Part shown: positions 10,633-21,618 of the stretch, piece after piece | Position numbering within the stretch: position 1 is the first letter of the stretch | Layout of the letters: every line of letters begins with the position of its first letter | Assembly: GCA_033558025.1 (NCBI GenBank) | Contig: JAUCEF010000013.1 | Coordinates: 1,171,001 to 1,235,000 of the forward strand | Length of the DNA stretch: 64,000 nt | Source: Phytophthora sp. 'mugwort' | Lineage: Eukaryota; Oomycota; Peronosporomycetes; Peronosporales; Peronosporaceae | Direction of reading: 5' to 3' | The notes under the pieces: model-generated | What the model was told of the DNA's origin: nothing | The model's input: only the letters and a program-made list of their open reading frames with translations | Database searches by the model: none | Program-made: the position numbers and the translations under genes

Positions 10633-10827
10633 CTATTTGTTGGCCACCTGATTGTCTTGGTTGAATGCTGCCTTCTCTGGCTTTCCATTGTCTTGAGCAG
10701 GTTGAGTTGGAGTTTCTACGTGAGCCGCGTTGCTCTTGTTGAAAGCTTCAGCTTGATCATTTCCATCGCTCATCGATTTAAACGTTCCTTGCACATTAGT
10801 CTTGTAGCAACCGAAGATGTTTCCCAT
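10633..10827 (-). CDS. Small hydrophilic protein with N-myristoylation/palmitoylation-type start
   Basis: A 64-residue frame with a true ATG, starting MGNIFGC. Glycine at position 2 and glycine at position 6 fit the N-myristoyltransferase consensus, and Cys7 beside it is a typical palmitoylation site, so a membrane-anchored cytosolic protein is plausible. The rest is polar and low in complexity, rich in N, Q, A, K and P, with no predicted fold. It lies about 200 bp downstream of the beta-helix gene on the same strand and has its own leader. No family is recognised. The alternative is the opposite-strand frame described under 10318-10632. Confidence is limited by the small size. Confidence 0.5.
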   Translation of the reverse strand: MGNIFGCYKTNVQGTFKSMSDGNDQAEAFNKSNAAHVETPTQPAQDNGKPEKAAFNQDNQVANK

Positions 10828-11024
10828 GGCTTATGTCTTTCAGGGACTGGAGCGGTTGGTGAAAACTGGAAAGTGAAGTTTGTTCTAGTTTTGTAGTATA
10901 GTTGTAGTAGTCTTCTCATGCTCGTTTCAACTATTACCAAAGGTAAGCCATCAATAATGTCTACTAGTTTCTGTCTCATTGACCCAAAAGTTATGTTTCA
11001 GAAAATTGACCAGGTCGATTCATT

Positions 11025-12449
11025 TCATGTTATCTCAGCCCTGCTCAGAGGAACGATTTCCAACACTCCATTCTCCATCGGCTTGTTCTTGATGAGAAGT
11101 GACGAACCATAGATGCCCTTACGGAGGCGAGTAAGCGGGTATACAATTGTATGATGCTGAATCAAAGTACATGGATCCGTAACAGCTGAGCAGCCTAGCT
11201 GACTTCCATCGCCAAGAACGACACCCATCTTTTTCCTGCCCGTATTAAACGTGACACCATCCACATCAATCGTCAAGCTTGATCCTGAGAACAAACTTAA
11301 GTTCGCAGTCGTAACTTGGTTGCCAAAATGGCTCTTAAATCCACATATGCTATCGCCACAATACCCTGGGTGACATAACTCCGCATCATCTAGGATGACC
11401 GAGTTCTTCACCTCTCCTCTCAGCACCACGTTCCGTCCAACGATCACGTCGCCCCGAATGTACGTCCCGCTTCTCAATGAACTCCTGGCTCCAATAATCG
11501 CCGGTCCCTTGATAAGCACATTGGGTTCAATCCGAACATGCTTACCAATATGAATCGACCCCTCTGAGAGATCAAATGTGCCTCCGAGCACATGTGCACC
11601 GGGTAGCACTATCAGCCTCCTCTTTTCCACCTCCTCCTCTTCTTCCTGCGAAACAGCCGACCTTGACCATCCATACGCCGCTCGCCTTGCCGAACCTGTG
11701 CTCTCCGTTGAAGGTCGTCTCGCAGACTTCCTCCCTCCTTCCTCGTCCAGATTAATGATCTTCTGCGGGGCGAACGTATGCGTCCTGACTCCCGGGTAGA
11801 TCACAATCTCCGCCGTCTCGTTGGGATCGATCCATTCCGGGAGGCGCCAGCGCGTCTTAACACGTGGATACGACGACGATCGTCCTCTCACATTGGCGCG
11901 AGTATCGTCGCTGTCCTCGGAGTCGGACTCTTCCTCTGCGAGTCCTAGCCCGTCGCTGCCGAGTCTCGTTGAGCTCTGCAACGTCGTGATCTGGGTGTTT
12001 TCCACCGTCGACGTGGACATCCACGCATTATCGTCGAAGAATTTCTTCAGGTAAGGATTGATCGCGTCCAGGACCGCCAGGACGTTGCTGCAGCCGTCGA
12101 AAAGTCCCGCGTGGTCGAACTCCTTGAGCTTCTCAGGAGAAAAGTAGGATTCTAATCGAAGTGCAAAAGGCACGGCAGAGTCCGCCAGCATTTGAAGATC
12201 CACGACTTGCTTATTGCCACACAATTCATTAACTGGTAAAGACGAAGTCGCCACTTCTTGCTCACCGGAGACCTTTTTGGACGCTAACCTTGAAGCAGAT
12301 TTCTGACTCGACGAGGCCGAGCTCGAAGAATCCGGCGGCGAGTGAAGATAGATATGGAACAAAAGCGTCGTCAACGCCGACGTAGCCATGCAGCAGAACA
12401 GCAGACTCGCCGCCATCGCCAGCGGCGGCAGCCCTCCCGAAGGCACCAT
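11025..12449 (-). CDS. Left-handed beta-helix (hexapeptide-repeat) protein, GlmU-C-terminus-like, with membrane anchor
   Basis: An intronless protein of 474 residues. A hydrophobic segment near residues 8-34 (PLAMAASLLFCCMATSALTT) suggests a signal anchor. A helical domain follows (VPFALRLESYFSPEKLKEFD...LFDGCSNVLAVLDAI), then a serine/acidic low-complexity linker. The C-terminal 190 residues are a left-handed beta-helix with hexapeptide repeats (IHIGKHVRIEPNVLIKG, YIRGDVIVGRNVVLRG) resembling the acyltransferase half of bacterial-type GlmU and sugar-nucleotide pyrophosphorylases. No N-terminal nucleotidyltransferase signature is seen, so catalysis on sugar nucleotides is only suggested. The frame is open up to 12575, but I start at the ATG at 12449 because the longer frame would run into the divergent dynein promoter. 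Shared intergenic space with that gene is 143 bp. Confidence 0.75.
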   Translation of the reverse strand: MVPSGGLPPLAMAASLLFCCMATSALTTLLFHIYLHSPPDSSSSASSSQKSASRLASKKVSGEQEVATSSLPVNELCGNKQVVDLQMLADSAVPFALRLESYFSPEKLKEFDHAGLFDGCSNVLAVLDAINPYLKKFFDDNAWMSTSTVENTQITTLQSSTRLGSDGLGLAEEESDSEDSDDTRANVRGRSSSYPRVKTRWRLPEWIDPNETAEIVIYPGVRTHTFAPQKIINLDEEGGRKSARRPSTESTGSARRAAYGWSRSAVSQEEEEEVEKRRLIVLPGAHVLGGTFDLSEGSIHIGKHVRIEPNVLIKGPAIIGARSSLRSGTYIRGDVIVGRNVVLRGEVKNSVILDDAELCHPGYCGDSICGFKSHFGNQVTTANLSLFSGSSLTIDVDGVTFNTGRKKMGVVLGDGSQLGCSAVTDPCTLIQHHTIVYPLTRLRKGIYGSSLLIKNKPMENGVLEIVPLSRAEIT

Positions 12450-12592
12450 CGCCGATTGTGTGCGATCTTCCAAGCTGGGCCATTGTACCTTGTATTTGGT
12501 ACGGTGATGTGCCCTACACCAATCGTGTTCACTTATTTTTTTGTAAGAACTCTGTACACTCCTATATCTAAACAAGGGAGGCGGAGGTAGCG
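12450..12592. promoter_or_regulatory. Compact divergent promoter region
   Basis: Only 143 bp separate the ATGs of the beta-helix gene (minus) and the dynein intermediate chain gene (plus). A T-rich weak initiator candidate (GTTCACTTATTTTTTT) precedes the dynein ATG. Co-regulation is possible but not shown. Confidence 0.4.
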
Positions 12593-14790
12593 ATGGATTC
12601 GGTGCGTGCCAAGCACGCGGCGGAGCTGGAAGCCAAACGCAAGAAGCTCGACGAGATTCGCAAGCGTAAGGCCGCGGTACGCGCCGCCGAGGAGTCCTCG
12701 GCCGCTTCCGAGGACGTGAACCAGGCCATCGGCCAGCAGGAAAACAAGTTTGACGACTTTATCCAGACCATCCTTAAGACATCGGCTGCGGACCAAGAGG
12801 AGCGTGCCAAGGAGGACGAGAAGAAGAATAAAGAGGACAATGCAGTGGCCAACACTCTGTCATTGGCCGAGAAACTGTCCTCCTTGTCTACGGTCACTAG
12901 TGTGGCCGAGATGCACATCCAACCGACTCTCGTGGAGACGTACACGAAGCACACGGAGACGGACATCACGCTAGCGCATGATATCGTAGTGAAAGAGTAC
13001 GGCGTGACGGACATGGAGGTGGACGACATGGGAGGTCACTCTACCAAACGTTCAGGAAGTCTGGACGGATCAATGAGCGTGGTCTCCCCGCGCAGCCGGA
13101 ATCTGACGGTGGACACGGAGATGCCTATCGCCGGCACGGACATGTCCACGACGACGTTGTCAGCTGAGGACAGGAACCAACTCATGCGGTCGGAAGCCAT
13201 GGAGGTGTTTTTGAACAAAGCTTCAAGAGTTGTGGAGCGGGCTTTGAACACGTCCAGCAAGTACGATATAATGATTGACTACAGTGCTGATGTGGAGCAC
13301 GACGGTGCTGTGGAGGAGGCTACCGAGTCGCTCAAGCAGCAGCATGTCTACGCGGACGACAAGTGGTCCAGGCACCGCGCAGTCACCGATGTGGATATCT
13401 CGCCGTTTTACCCCGAGCTGACTCTTGTAGCGTACACTGCGCGGGATTTCCTCGAAGAGGAAGACAAGGATGATGGCATGTCGTCTCAGTGGGATACGAT
13501 GGGTAACTCTGCGACGGCGGCACTTACTCAAGTGGCCTCAGTAACGGAGGGCGTGGTACTGCTATGGTCGACGGCGTTGCCTGGTCGGCCAGAGTACCGG
13601 TTTACGTGCCACTCACAGGTTACCAGTGCTTGCTTCAACCCGTTCGACCGTCATATTATCATCGGTGGTACGTACTCCGGTCAGATTGTGGTCTGGGATA
13701 CCCGCGCAAAGAGTGCACCTGTTCAAAAGACAGCTTTGTCGGCATTTAGCCACACACATCCGATCTATGCGATGGCTGTTGCTGGCACGAAGACGTCGTA
13801 CACGTAAGTGCATTTTGCCTTCACTGTGTTCGACGTTGATTTCTAATACGCAGTATTGGTATTGTAGGCTGATTTCGGCGAGTACCGACGGTCGTGTATG
13901 CGTCTGGGACATCGACCATTTGCAAAAGCCTCTGGACATGCTGGACTTACGTATCTCGCTCTCTATCGTGTCCAACTACACCTCGGTAAACACAACCGAC
14001 AAGAAAATGGAAGCTGCCGTGACTTCTTTTGCTGTGCTAGGCAAGGAGATTAAGGAGCTATTTATCGGTACAGAAGCAGGAAAGCTGTACTCGACGAAAA
14101 TTGACCAGCAGAAAAGCAAGCCCGGAACTGGTGACGACAGCAGTAGCATGGATGCCGACAAGAAAAACAGAAACAGCCTTCTTGGTAGCAGCACTGGAGG
14201 TCTCGTCCGCGAGGTTATTGTCCAGCCAGTCTCGAAGGAGAGCTCTCATTTCGGACCGGTCACGGCTATGCATTTCAACCCGCTGCTATTGATGCACCGC
14301 GATAGCCTCTTGCTGACGTGCTCATTGGATTCAACGGTGAAACTGTGGAGTCTCGAGCATCCGGATTTTCCCGTGCTCTCGTTTGAGCCTTCGAGCGAGT
14401 ACATTAGCGATGTTCGATGGTCGCCAGTACACCCCGCACTATTTGCTGTTGCAGACAGTAGCGGCACTGTTAGTATTTGGAACATCCTGAGGGATGTTGA
14501 AGTGCCTGTGGTGGCTGAGAAGATCAGTGACAAGTCACTCAACAAGGTTCGGTGGAGCGCCGATGGCAAGAGCGTGATTACTGGTGATGCTGACGGCAAG
14601 TCGTATATCTACGAGGTGCCCTCGGATGTGAGAATGAGCTGCTTTATTCAATTAATTGTGTGGTATTTTTGCTTACCATTGTGTTGTGATGACGAAACTG
14701 TAGATTGCACTTCCCCAACCGGACGACCAAACGCTTCTGGAGGGCAAGGTGGCAACCTCAATCGTGGCAGCAGCTCTGTCGAAGCAATAA
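12593..14790 (+). CDS. DYNC1I: Cytoplasmic dynein 1 intermediate chain
   Basis: Three exons join in frame: 12593-13803, 13868-14627 and 14704-14790, with introns 13804-13867 (GTAAGT..TAG) and 14628-14703 (GTGAGA..TAG), giving 685 residues, close to the usual 600-700. The N-terminus is a charged helix typical of the p150Glued/NudE-binding coiled coil (AKHAAELEAKRKKLDEIRKR). A disordered serine/acidic region with light-chain binding potential follows, and then about six WD repeats from residue 280 onward (GQIVVWDTRAK, GRVCVWDIDHL, STVKLWSLEHP, GTVSIWNIL). The protein scaffolds dynein light chains and cargo adaptors on the heavy chain in the cytoplasm. It converges with SAMHD1 on the opposite strand, with 180 bp between their stop codons. 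The last exon is short (28 codons) but keeps the frame and ends cleanly. Confidence 0.93.
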
Positions 14791-14970
14791 AACACCTTTC
14801 GTTATTTTCTTCAGACGCGCGTTGGTGTATAGCCGGCATTGTGGTTTGAGAAGAAATATAAAGCCCGTCGTGTTGAGTTTCCGCCGATTCTTAGTTGCGT
14901 GATGTATAACCTGCCAAATTTTAGGGTTGTAAATTACGATTCCAGCTTTATGTGACCTTATAACTCTCAG

Positions 14971-16962
14971 TCAAGTGTGAAACTCTAGCGGGAACACTTG
15001 CGAGTTGTTATATTTCCGGCACCATCTCTCAAATGCCTCTCGAACAGGTGCCACCTGAATACAAATACATGAATAAGTGAGTGTGTCGCAGAAACGACTA
15101 CGAAGCTACACTTACCAATTGTGGTTCTTTCACGAAGACTCGAATTGAATACTCTTCAAACTTCCGCGGGCTGAACATTTCGTACGCACACTCCGGTAAG
15201 CGGAAACACCGTGAGCTTGCCGTTGCGTTCTTGGAGTAAAAGCGAACGTGGTGTAAGGGGTCTTCCTTCCCCTTCCCGTAGTGAACGCGCATGAATTCTA
15301 GAATGACATCGTCCTTCTTGTCGACCAAAGACCGGCACGTGGAACACCGCAGTACCTCATTCAGCAGCATGTCCTTCGTTTTCTGCTGCGAATGATCCGT
15401 CAGTGCCGTCTTTCCGACGAAGTTGTAGTACGGCTTGGAAAAGATACGATTCAAAATCAATCTCGCCTCTTGTAGTTCGTCGCCGACACTCTCCTGGATT
15501 TTCAGCAATACACGGTCATCGAAGTGCTGGTAAGCCTCCATAGAGCACATGACCTCCGATATCTGCTTCCCTTTGATCGTTAAGTGGTCGTTTGCAGCGA
15601 TGAGCAGGTCACATAACATGTAGTCGATAGCACGAACTCCCCGATGTTGATACACGGACTGATGAAGCTCGTACCGTGTGCGGAATGCCTGCATGATCTG
15701 CCCAGCTAGCTTCTCAGGGAAACAAACCGCCATGTTTTCTTCAGGGTCTTCGCCGTCAACCAGTACTCGAGCATTACGGATCAGCAAGTCGGTATCACAT
15801 GACATTTTGGCCCCAGTGTGGAGCGAGTCGCGCATGAAGTAGTCCAGCTTGTCTACATCGAGTCCGCTGTGCGCGTTATTGACGATGTCGTACAGAAATC
15901 TCTGGCCACGAGACGGTCGTCCTCGGAGAACACCATTGGAGTCTGGCAACGGTCCACCCCAAATGAGTTCCTTTATGAACACCATATCTTGGTACGTCAA
16001 TCCGTAGTCCTCGACACGAATCTTGTTCTCCTCCAGCATAAAGTCGAACATGTCGACAGACCCTTGTTCGTGTGACCACCTGAACGCTTTATCAATTAAT
16101 TGCTTCTGTCGGAGCTGATCGAGAAACAAACCATCGAAGACGTGGCTGAACGGTCCGTGACCCAGATCGTGACAAAGCCCAGCAATCTTGATGCACGTGA
16201 TGTCCTGCTTCGTAATCGGCAGCCAAGGCTGATGGGAACGAATGCTCTCAACCATCTTTTCAGCAAAGTATGCTACTCCCAGGCAGTGCTCGAAGCGGGA
16301 GTGCGTCGCCCCGATGTACACAAAGTTTGCGGCCCCAAGCTGGTGCAAGTTACGAAGCCGCTGAAACTACCAACATACAAAACATAAAACACCCACGTGA
16401 ACACGATAACTTCAATCCCGAAAAGGAATGCGGTTTGTACCTGCAGTGTATCAATGATCCTCATACAGATGGGCTCGAACGTCATGAGCCCATGCACGCT
16501 GTCCTTGATCTACGCAATAACACCAAGTACACGACATGAAATCATTCCATGTGTACTGCTAGTAGTAACGACAGTAGTAGTGATTAGTACCTCCTTTCTC
16601 TCGTGCAGCTTCAACTTGTCCCTCGGTGTTTCGCGCTCCACGTGCACGCAATTGTCCACGAGTACAACCGCCTTCTTCTTCCCATTGGCATCTATAGTCA
16701 CCAGGGTATCACCATCATAGACGCTCTGCCCCTCAGCACTTAGCGCATCCTCCTGAGACAACAACAAGTCCGCATCCGTCAAGGTACCGGCATCTGCGTC
16801 GATGACGTCGTCGCCTGACGAGTCTTCGCCAAGCAGCTCGCGCTGCTTCCTTCGAGGTACAGAGGTGTCGCTCTCTCCCAGCATCTGTAGCTTCTGCCGC
16901 TTGGCTGGCGGCTGACGCTGCCGACTGAATGCCGTCCACAAAGTATCCTGCTTCTTGCTCAT
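14971..16962 (-). CDS. SAMHD1: SAMHD1-type deoxynucleoside triphosphate triphosphohydrolase
   Basis: Four exons, 16962-16591, 16509-16441, 16360-15116 and 15054-14971, join in phase (introns 80, 81 and 61 bp) to give 589 residues. The catalytic core reads GATHSRFEH (H172), CHDLGHGPFSH (H211, D212) and DVDKLDYFMRD, which are the metal and nucleotide residues of the HD dNTPase family; offsets from the human enzyme are only about five residues. The family hydrolyses dNTPs to nucleosides and triphosphate and limits dNTP pools; in animals it also restricts retroelements. No SAM domain is present. Instead the first 120 residues are disordered and carry QDTLWTAF, a partial PIP-box-like motif, followed by the basic cluster PAKRQK, a likely nuclear signal. 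The ATG at 16962 is supported by an initiator 26 bp upstream. The final exon restores the conserved C-terminal segment ending FHT. Confidence 0.93.
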
Positions 16963-16987
16963 GTTCACGAGGTGGTTACCCTTCGCT

Positions 16988-17000
16988 GAATGCGGAATGA
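16988..17000 (-). promoter_or_regulatory. Oomycete-type initiator of SAMHD1
   Basis: TCATTCCGCATTC matches TCATTYYNCAWTTT over its full visible length except the last base. It sits 26-38 bp before the ATG, implying a very short leader. Confidence 0.7.
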
Positions 17001-17657
17001 AGTTGTAGTGCGAAACGGTGCAACGCGCTCTTACAAAAGTCAGTACAATTCGGTTGAATATTTCCGTTTTGTACAGAAAAACCTCTCGCCCGTGATATCC
17101 TGAATTGTGATAGACTCCACAGAATGTACCATTCCGGCACACGTCCAGCTGTGGACTCCATTGAGAGATACACGTAGCACGAAGCTAGCACACTCGAGAG
17201 GATTGTTTGTAACTCACCTTCTTGATAAAGTCATGCTACTATTCCATTCTTAGCTACATGTACTACAGTGCCCGCCAATCGATTGGACCCCAAACCTGGT
17301 CACATTTTTGCCTATATCTCGGCTAGTAAGGGGAATTCTGTTTAGATATGTTCTTTTTATTATGCATGGCAAGAATGTACATGCTTTAACGCCTGCGATT
17401 TCAGCGCCTTTGATACGGTCAGCATAAAGTTGCCAGTTTCGGCAGCAGCGACAAAATTATAGTACCTTGCACCTTTTATGAATCTCATACTAAGTTCTGT
17501 ATTAACCCCTTGAACGCAATCCTCCTCCTGCGCCACCATCGGACTAAGAAAACTTGTATCTTCGGGTAAGGGTTTGAATACAAAACTTTAGATGTTCTGG
17601 TAACATGTATTGGGGATAGGCACGTCAATAACCTACACCTCGCAATCTGGCTCCTCG

Positions 17658-20600
17658 CTAATCGTGTAGCTCCATGATAGTGGAGATGAATACCGGTTGA
17701 AATGACACGTTATCGCCAAAACGTGTATGTGCTTGGGCAAAATCGGTCCAACCGTGGGATAAACATTTGTCAATGAGTATCAGAGTCGTGCCAGCAAAGT
17801 CATAGTCGATACAGCCAAATACATATGATAGCAGCCATGTTGACATGACGAGTCCTGCTATATTGAAACGAAAACAAGACTGCAGAGGGACTACGTAGTC
17901 CTCAGTCTCGGCTACACGCACTCGATTGGGCTGGCGCTGTTCTCCTGCCGTGGATTTCTCGCCCGATGCATTGGCATCGCTCGCGTCCTCGCAAGACGCT
18001 ACACTTTCATCTTCGCCGCTCTGGTTGCGAGGCTCCTTTGCTGGCATCCGCGCACGAATCTTCCGTTTCCGTGCCGAGCTCGGAAGCAATGTCCCGTTGC
18101 GCCAGACTAGGGTAATCGGATCCCCTTGTGTCCACGGCGGGGCTTATCGCAAAGCGAAGACTCTCCACGCCTTTGGTCTCTTCGACGACGTCGTCAACTT
18201 GCAGTCGCTACAGTAGATAGATGAGTCGCCACCGCGTACATCATCAGTGCCGTTTAGCAAAGAGCCGACCTTGCAAACGCGAGTTCTCTGCTTTCGCCCG
18301 GTCTGGTTGTTTCCCGCCCTCCATTCATCGTTCTGCACCCGTGCGTGCTGCGTCTGCTGTGATTGCGATCGCGACTTCGAGGGCGTGGCATTGACGCTTT
18401 CGTTGTTGAGAAGCCCAGATCCAGTCTTCGTCCTTCAGCTGACAAAGCTGCAAGTGCAGAGTCTTCATAAACTTGACATGATTCATCTTGCGCTGTCCAT
18501 CAGCAGCACGGCGAGCGATGTACGTGATGTACATGTTGATCACTGCGAGGTCGGCCAGTCCGAGGAACGAGGATTTATAATATTTCTTGTACTTGATCGC
18601 TAGTTGCAAAGGGTATCTTCCACAACCAGTACATACATAATTAGCCAGGGTGATACAACGCATATACACGATAGCAGGTACTTACCTTTGTAGGCGCAAT
18701 TGGTCATGTACGTCGATACCGCCCATTAGCGTCTGGTAATCTTCAGCACTCGCGGGCATGCAACTTCTGCTTGTTACCCTGTCAGCTTGTCACGTCGTAC
18801 AACTCGATCCAACGCTAAGCTACCTCCAGAGGGGGCGAGCACGTAGACTGCCTTGTTATCCCACCACCGGAGCGCGCGGAGGCCAGACACTTGAATGTGA
18901 TCGGCCACCTCAAATGTGCCTCTCGCGATGGATTTTTTTGGTCGGTTCTTTGGTGGGGACTTCTTTTTCTTCTCACCTTCCTTCTTCTCGCCAACGATAG
19001 ATACAGGCAGTCTTATTCGATCCGTTTGCACGGTATCGATTGTAAAGATTCCCATCGTAAGCAGCTGCATGGCCAAAGGGAGTGACGTGTAGCAGCGGTC
19101 TGTCACAATGACCCGCATAGCACCAGTCCCGGGGCTTGCCGTACCGAAGTCCTCACGGAGATTTCGGACGTCCGCAGCAGGGCTGGAATTGTAGTCTGTC
19201 GGAGTCTCTCCATTTGGCTGCTCCTGCTTGCCGCAGTCTACCTCAAGCCTGTACATACACGTAAGCAACACATCAGCAAAAAAAAGTATGGCTTAACGAT
19301 TAGAGAGCTTGGACACCAAAGCTATCCCGAAGGACCACCCGGTACTTACCGAGTACAATAGTCTTGGTAGAGCAGCAGAGTTATGAATAGCTTTGTGCCC
19401 TAGTGATACGGCTTGTCTTTCATAAAGAAATCGCTTCTGTTGAAGCTTGACTGCGAAGGCAGCATAGCTTCATCAAATGCAATTGTTGGTGTGGAGTGTA
19501 TCCCGATTGGAATCGTCGCTGCAAAGCTGTTATCACTGGTCGGAGCTTCCACGCCTGGTCGTACAATACTTGCTCGTCCGCGTTGTCGCTGAAATGCAGG
19601 TACCTGGCCAGATGCATAAACCTATCTCGGACCATAAACTGTCTGAAACACCCTCGTGGTATCGCTCCCTCGTCCGTCGTCTTCCAGTGATTTTCTATCT
19701 TCTCCTTGTTCGGCGCAACGGTGCGGGCGATCAGCAGACCAATAAAGGTGCACAATTCTCGGGCGGTAATATCGGGCGTTTTGTCAAACCCGGCTCTAAT
19801 TTGGTCGTGAGTCTTACGCTTGAAGCCGGGGTTCTTCTTCTCTCATGCAATTTGCTTGTTATACATCCCTTCAATCCGTTCATCGAGCTTCTTCACGAAA
19901 TAGGTGTTGCTTGTGGTCGCAATTTCTTCCCACAGTGTTGGCCGGATGAAGTATAAGAAGGAACCCAACGGTGTAGTAGCAGCACTCAGTGCTCCAGCAG
20001 TAGGACCATACTGACCGTCGTAAAGCTTGGGGTAATCGGTCAGCATCGAATCCTGTGACCGCGGCTCGTATGGCTCCATCAGGTATCCATACGGCGTCTG
20101 TTTGGAAAGAGGTGTCCATCTTGTCTTCGCCATCCCTCTCAATATAATCTTTGGCACACTGTCCGCCGCTATACTACCAACACCACCCACTTTTTCAAGC
20201 AGTGAAGCGTCAAAGAGCAGTTCAGGTTGCGGCGGTTCATCCTCATCGAGACGAAACGAGACTCGCCTTCTCCAGTGAGCTCTTCATCATTCCAGCCCGT
20301 GCCTTCATCGTTCTCCCCATCTGAATCGAGCCCTGCAAACTTTCCAGGCTGGGTTGGGGGGGGTCTGTACTGACTGCAGTGATTACCAAAAAGGAGATAC
20401 AAGTTAGTGACGACGTCATATCGTGTACATACAAGACACTCATACCTTGATTCGCCGATGGATCTTGCTCTTTGCTCTCCTCGTCGTCAGCTGCAGCCAA
20501 ATCGGCTCGCGAAGAAGTAGCTGCAATTACCCTAGTGTCAGCGCTGGTAGTGTCGCCGAAGTCGTCGTCCAGGTTTCTTCGCGTCTGAGGCGAAGCTGCT

Positions 20601-21354
20601 ACGTCCACAGACAAGTATACAGGATAGTGAGAACCAACAGAATTACGAAATGTGTACATACATCCTCTCACCGGTCGTGCCATCTTGAAACTCGTCGCCA
20701 GAGCTGAGCCCTTCGGCGTCAAAACCTGTATCGTGTGGCGATACACCTTGAATCGCGCTGGAAGTGCGACACAAGGAAGTGGGTGTGGCAGGTGCTATCA
20801 TATCACCTGCTGGAATCGGTAGTACCGCGATACATGATAACGCACGAATACAGGATTAGGTTCTCGACAAACTTGTACAAACTCGTTCATACTCTGCCTT
20901 CACAATTGGTGTAAAGGGGGGTAGTTTCAGAAGCCGCTTCAGGTCTACCAGTCGTGCGAATGCGACTCGCTCTCTCTTTTTCGGAATGCTCACGTGCACT
21001 CCCCCATCTGGACATGTCCTCATTGTCTTCAGAAGCCAGCTGCGAGATACTTGGTTGAGCTGCTGAAGGCTGATCGGTGCCTTGCTGCCTCCGTGACGCC
21101 TCCGCTGAGCGTCGTATGACTACTACGGCCAAATTCGTAGCAGATATAAATCGATTGGTACCAAACTTACCGAGATCAATCCGGTCTAAGTGCTTCATCA
21201 ATTCTTCTTCAACGACGAAAAAATCTTGACCGTGAACGCCATTCTTCATCGTCTTTCCAGCCACTATATACGTGAAGTCACCCGAGAGGCCAGTGGGCTT
21301 ACTGGCCTTCCAGCCGAGCTTGGAGAGCTCCCACCACCTCGCCTGGAAGGCCAT
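17658..21354 (-). pseudogene. PiggyBac transposase, multiply broken
   Basis: Reading from 21354 down: the N-terminal domain (WWELSKLGWKASKPTGLSGDF) with a GTAAGT donor after it, acidic linker fragments (20746-20243), the start of the DDE domain (PRGCFRQFMVRDRFMHLARYLHFSDN, 19755-19420), the second catalytic block (VIVTDRCYTSLPLAMQLLTMG, 19271-18774), the third catalytic aspartate in GGIDVHDQLRLQR (about 18733-18692), the ARRAADGQRKMNHVKF helix, a C-terminal cysteine cluster (CKVGSLLNG...YCSDCK) and a basic tail extending to 17658. The first catalytic block is disrupted (LMKLCCLRSQAS). At least four frame changes separate these parts, so no full-length protein can be made. The enzyme class cuts and pastes at TTAA, consistent with the flanks. 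Confidence 0.75.
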
Positions 21355-21590
21355 TTAAGACTAAGCCGGCGATTCTAAAACTGAGAGGGGAGAACGAGTG
21401 GCGGGAGGCTGAAGCCTTCAAAATTAAATGTCAATTAGTGTGCACCACGCCATTGTCTGTCGTAGCTTATACTTGAAGCATGTACCATCTATACCTGGAG
21501 GGTAGTACCGGTCGGGAGGGAAAGAGGACCCCCCCTAAACCTCGTTGGCTTGCGTTTTGTAAGGTCCAATACAATCTTTAAGTCCAAAAC

Positions 21591-21618
21591 GCTTAACGTG
21601 GACCGGTCCACGTTAAGC
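21591..21618. repeat. Perfect 28-bp palindrome near the end of piggyBac element A
   Basis: GCTTAACGTGGACC is followed directly by its reverse complement. Its core GGTCCACG recurs at 21639-21645 as GGTCCACGCG next to the terminal repeat. A transposase-binding role at the subterminal region is inference. Confidence 0.75.

Noticed and set aside
10441..10896. Plus-strand frame with a signal-peptide-like start
   Set aside because: Its second half is the exact antisense of the better-looking small gene MGNIFGC..., and it shows no motif; kept only as an alternative.
12450..12575. N-terminal extension of the beta-helix protein
   Set aside because: It would nearly reach the dynein gene start and occupies the divergent promoter.
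16963..17142. N-terminal extension of SAMHD1
   Set aside because: It runs over the initiator and has no conserved residues.
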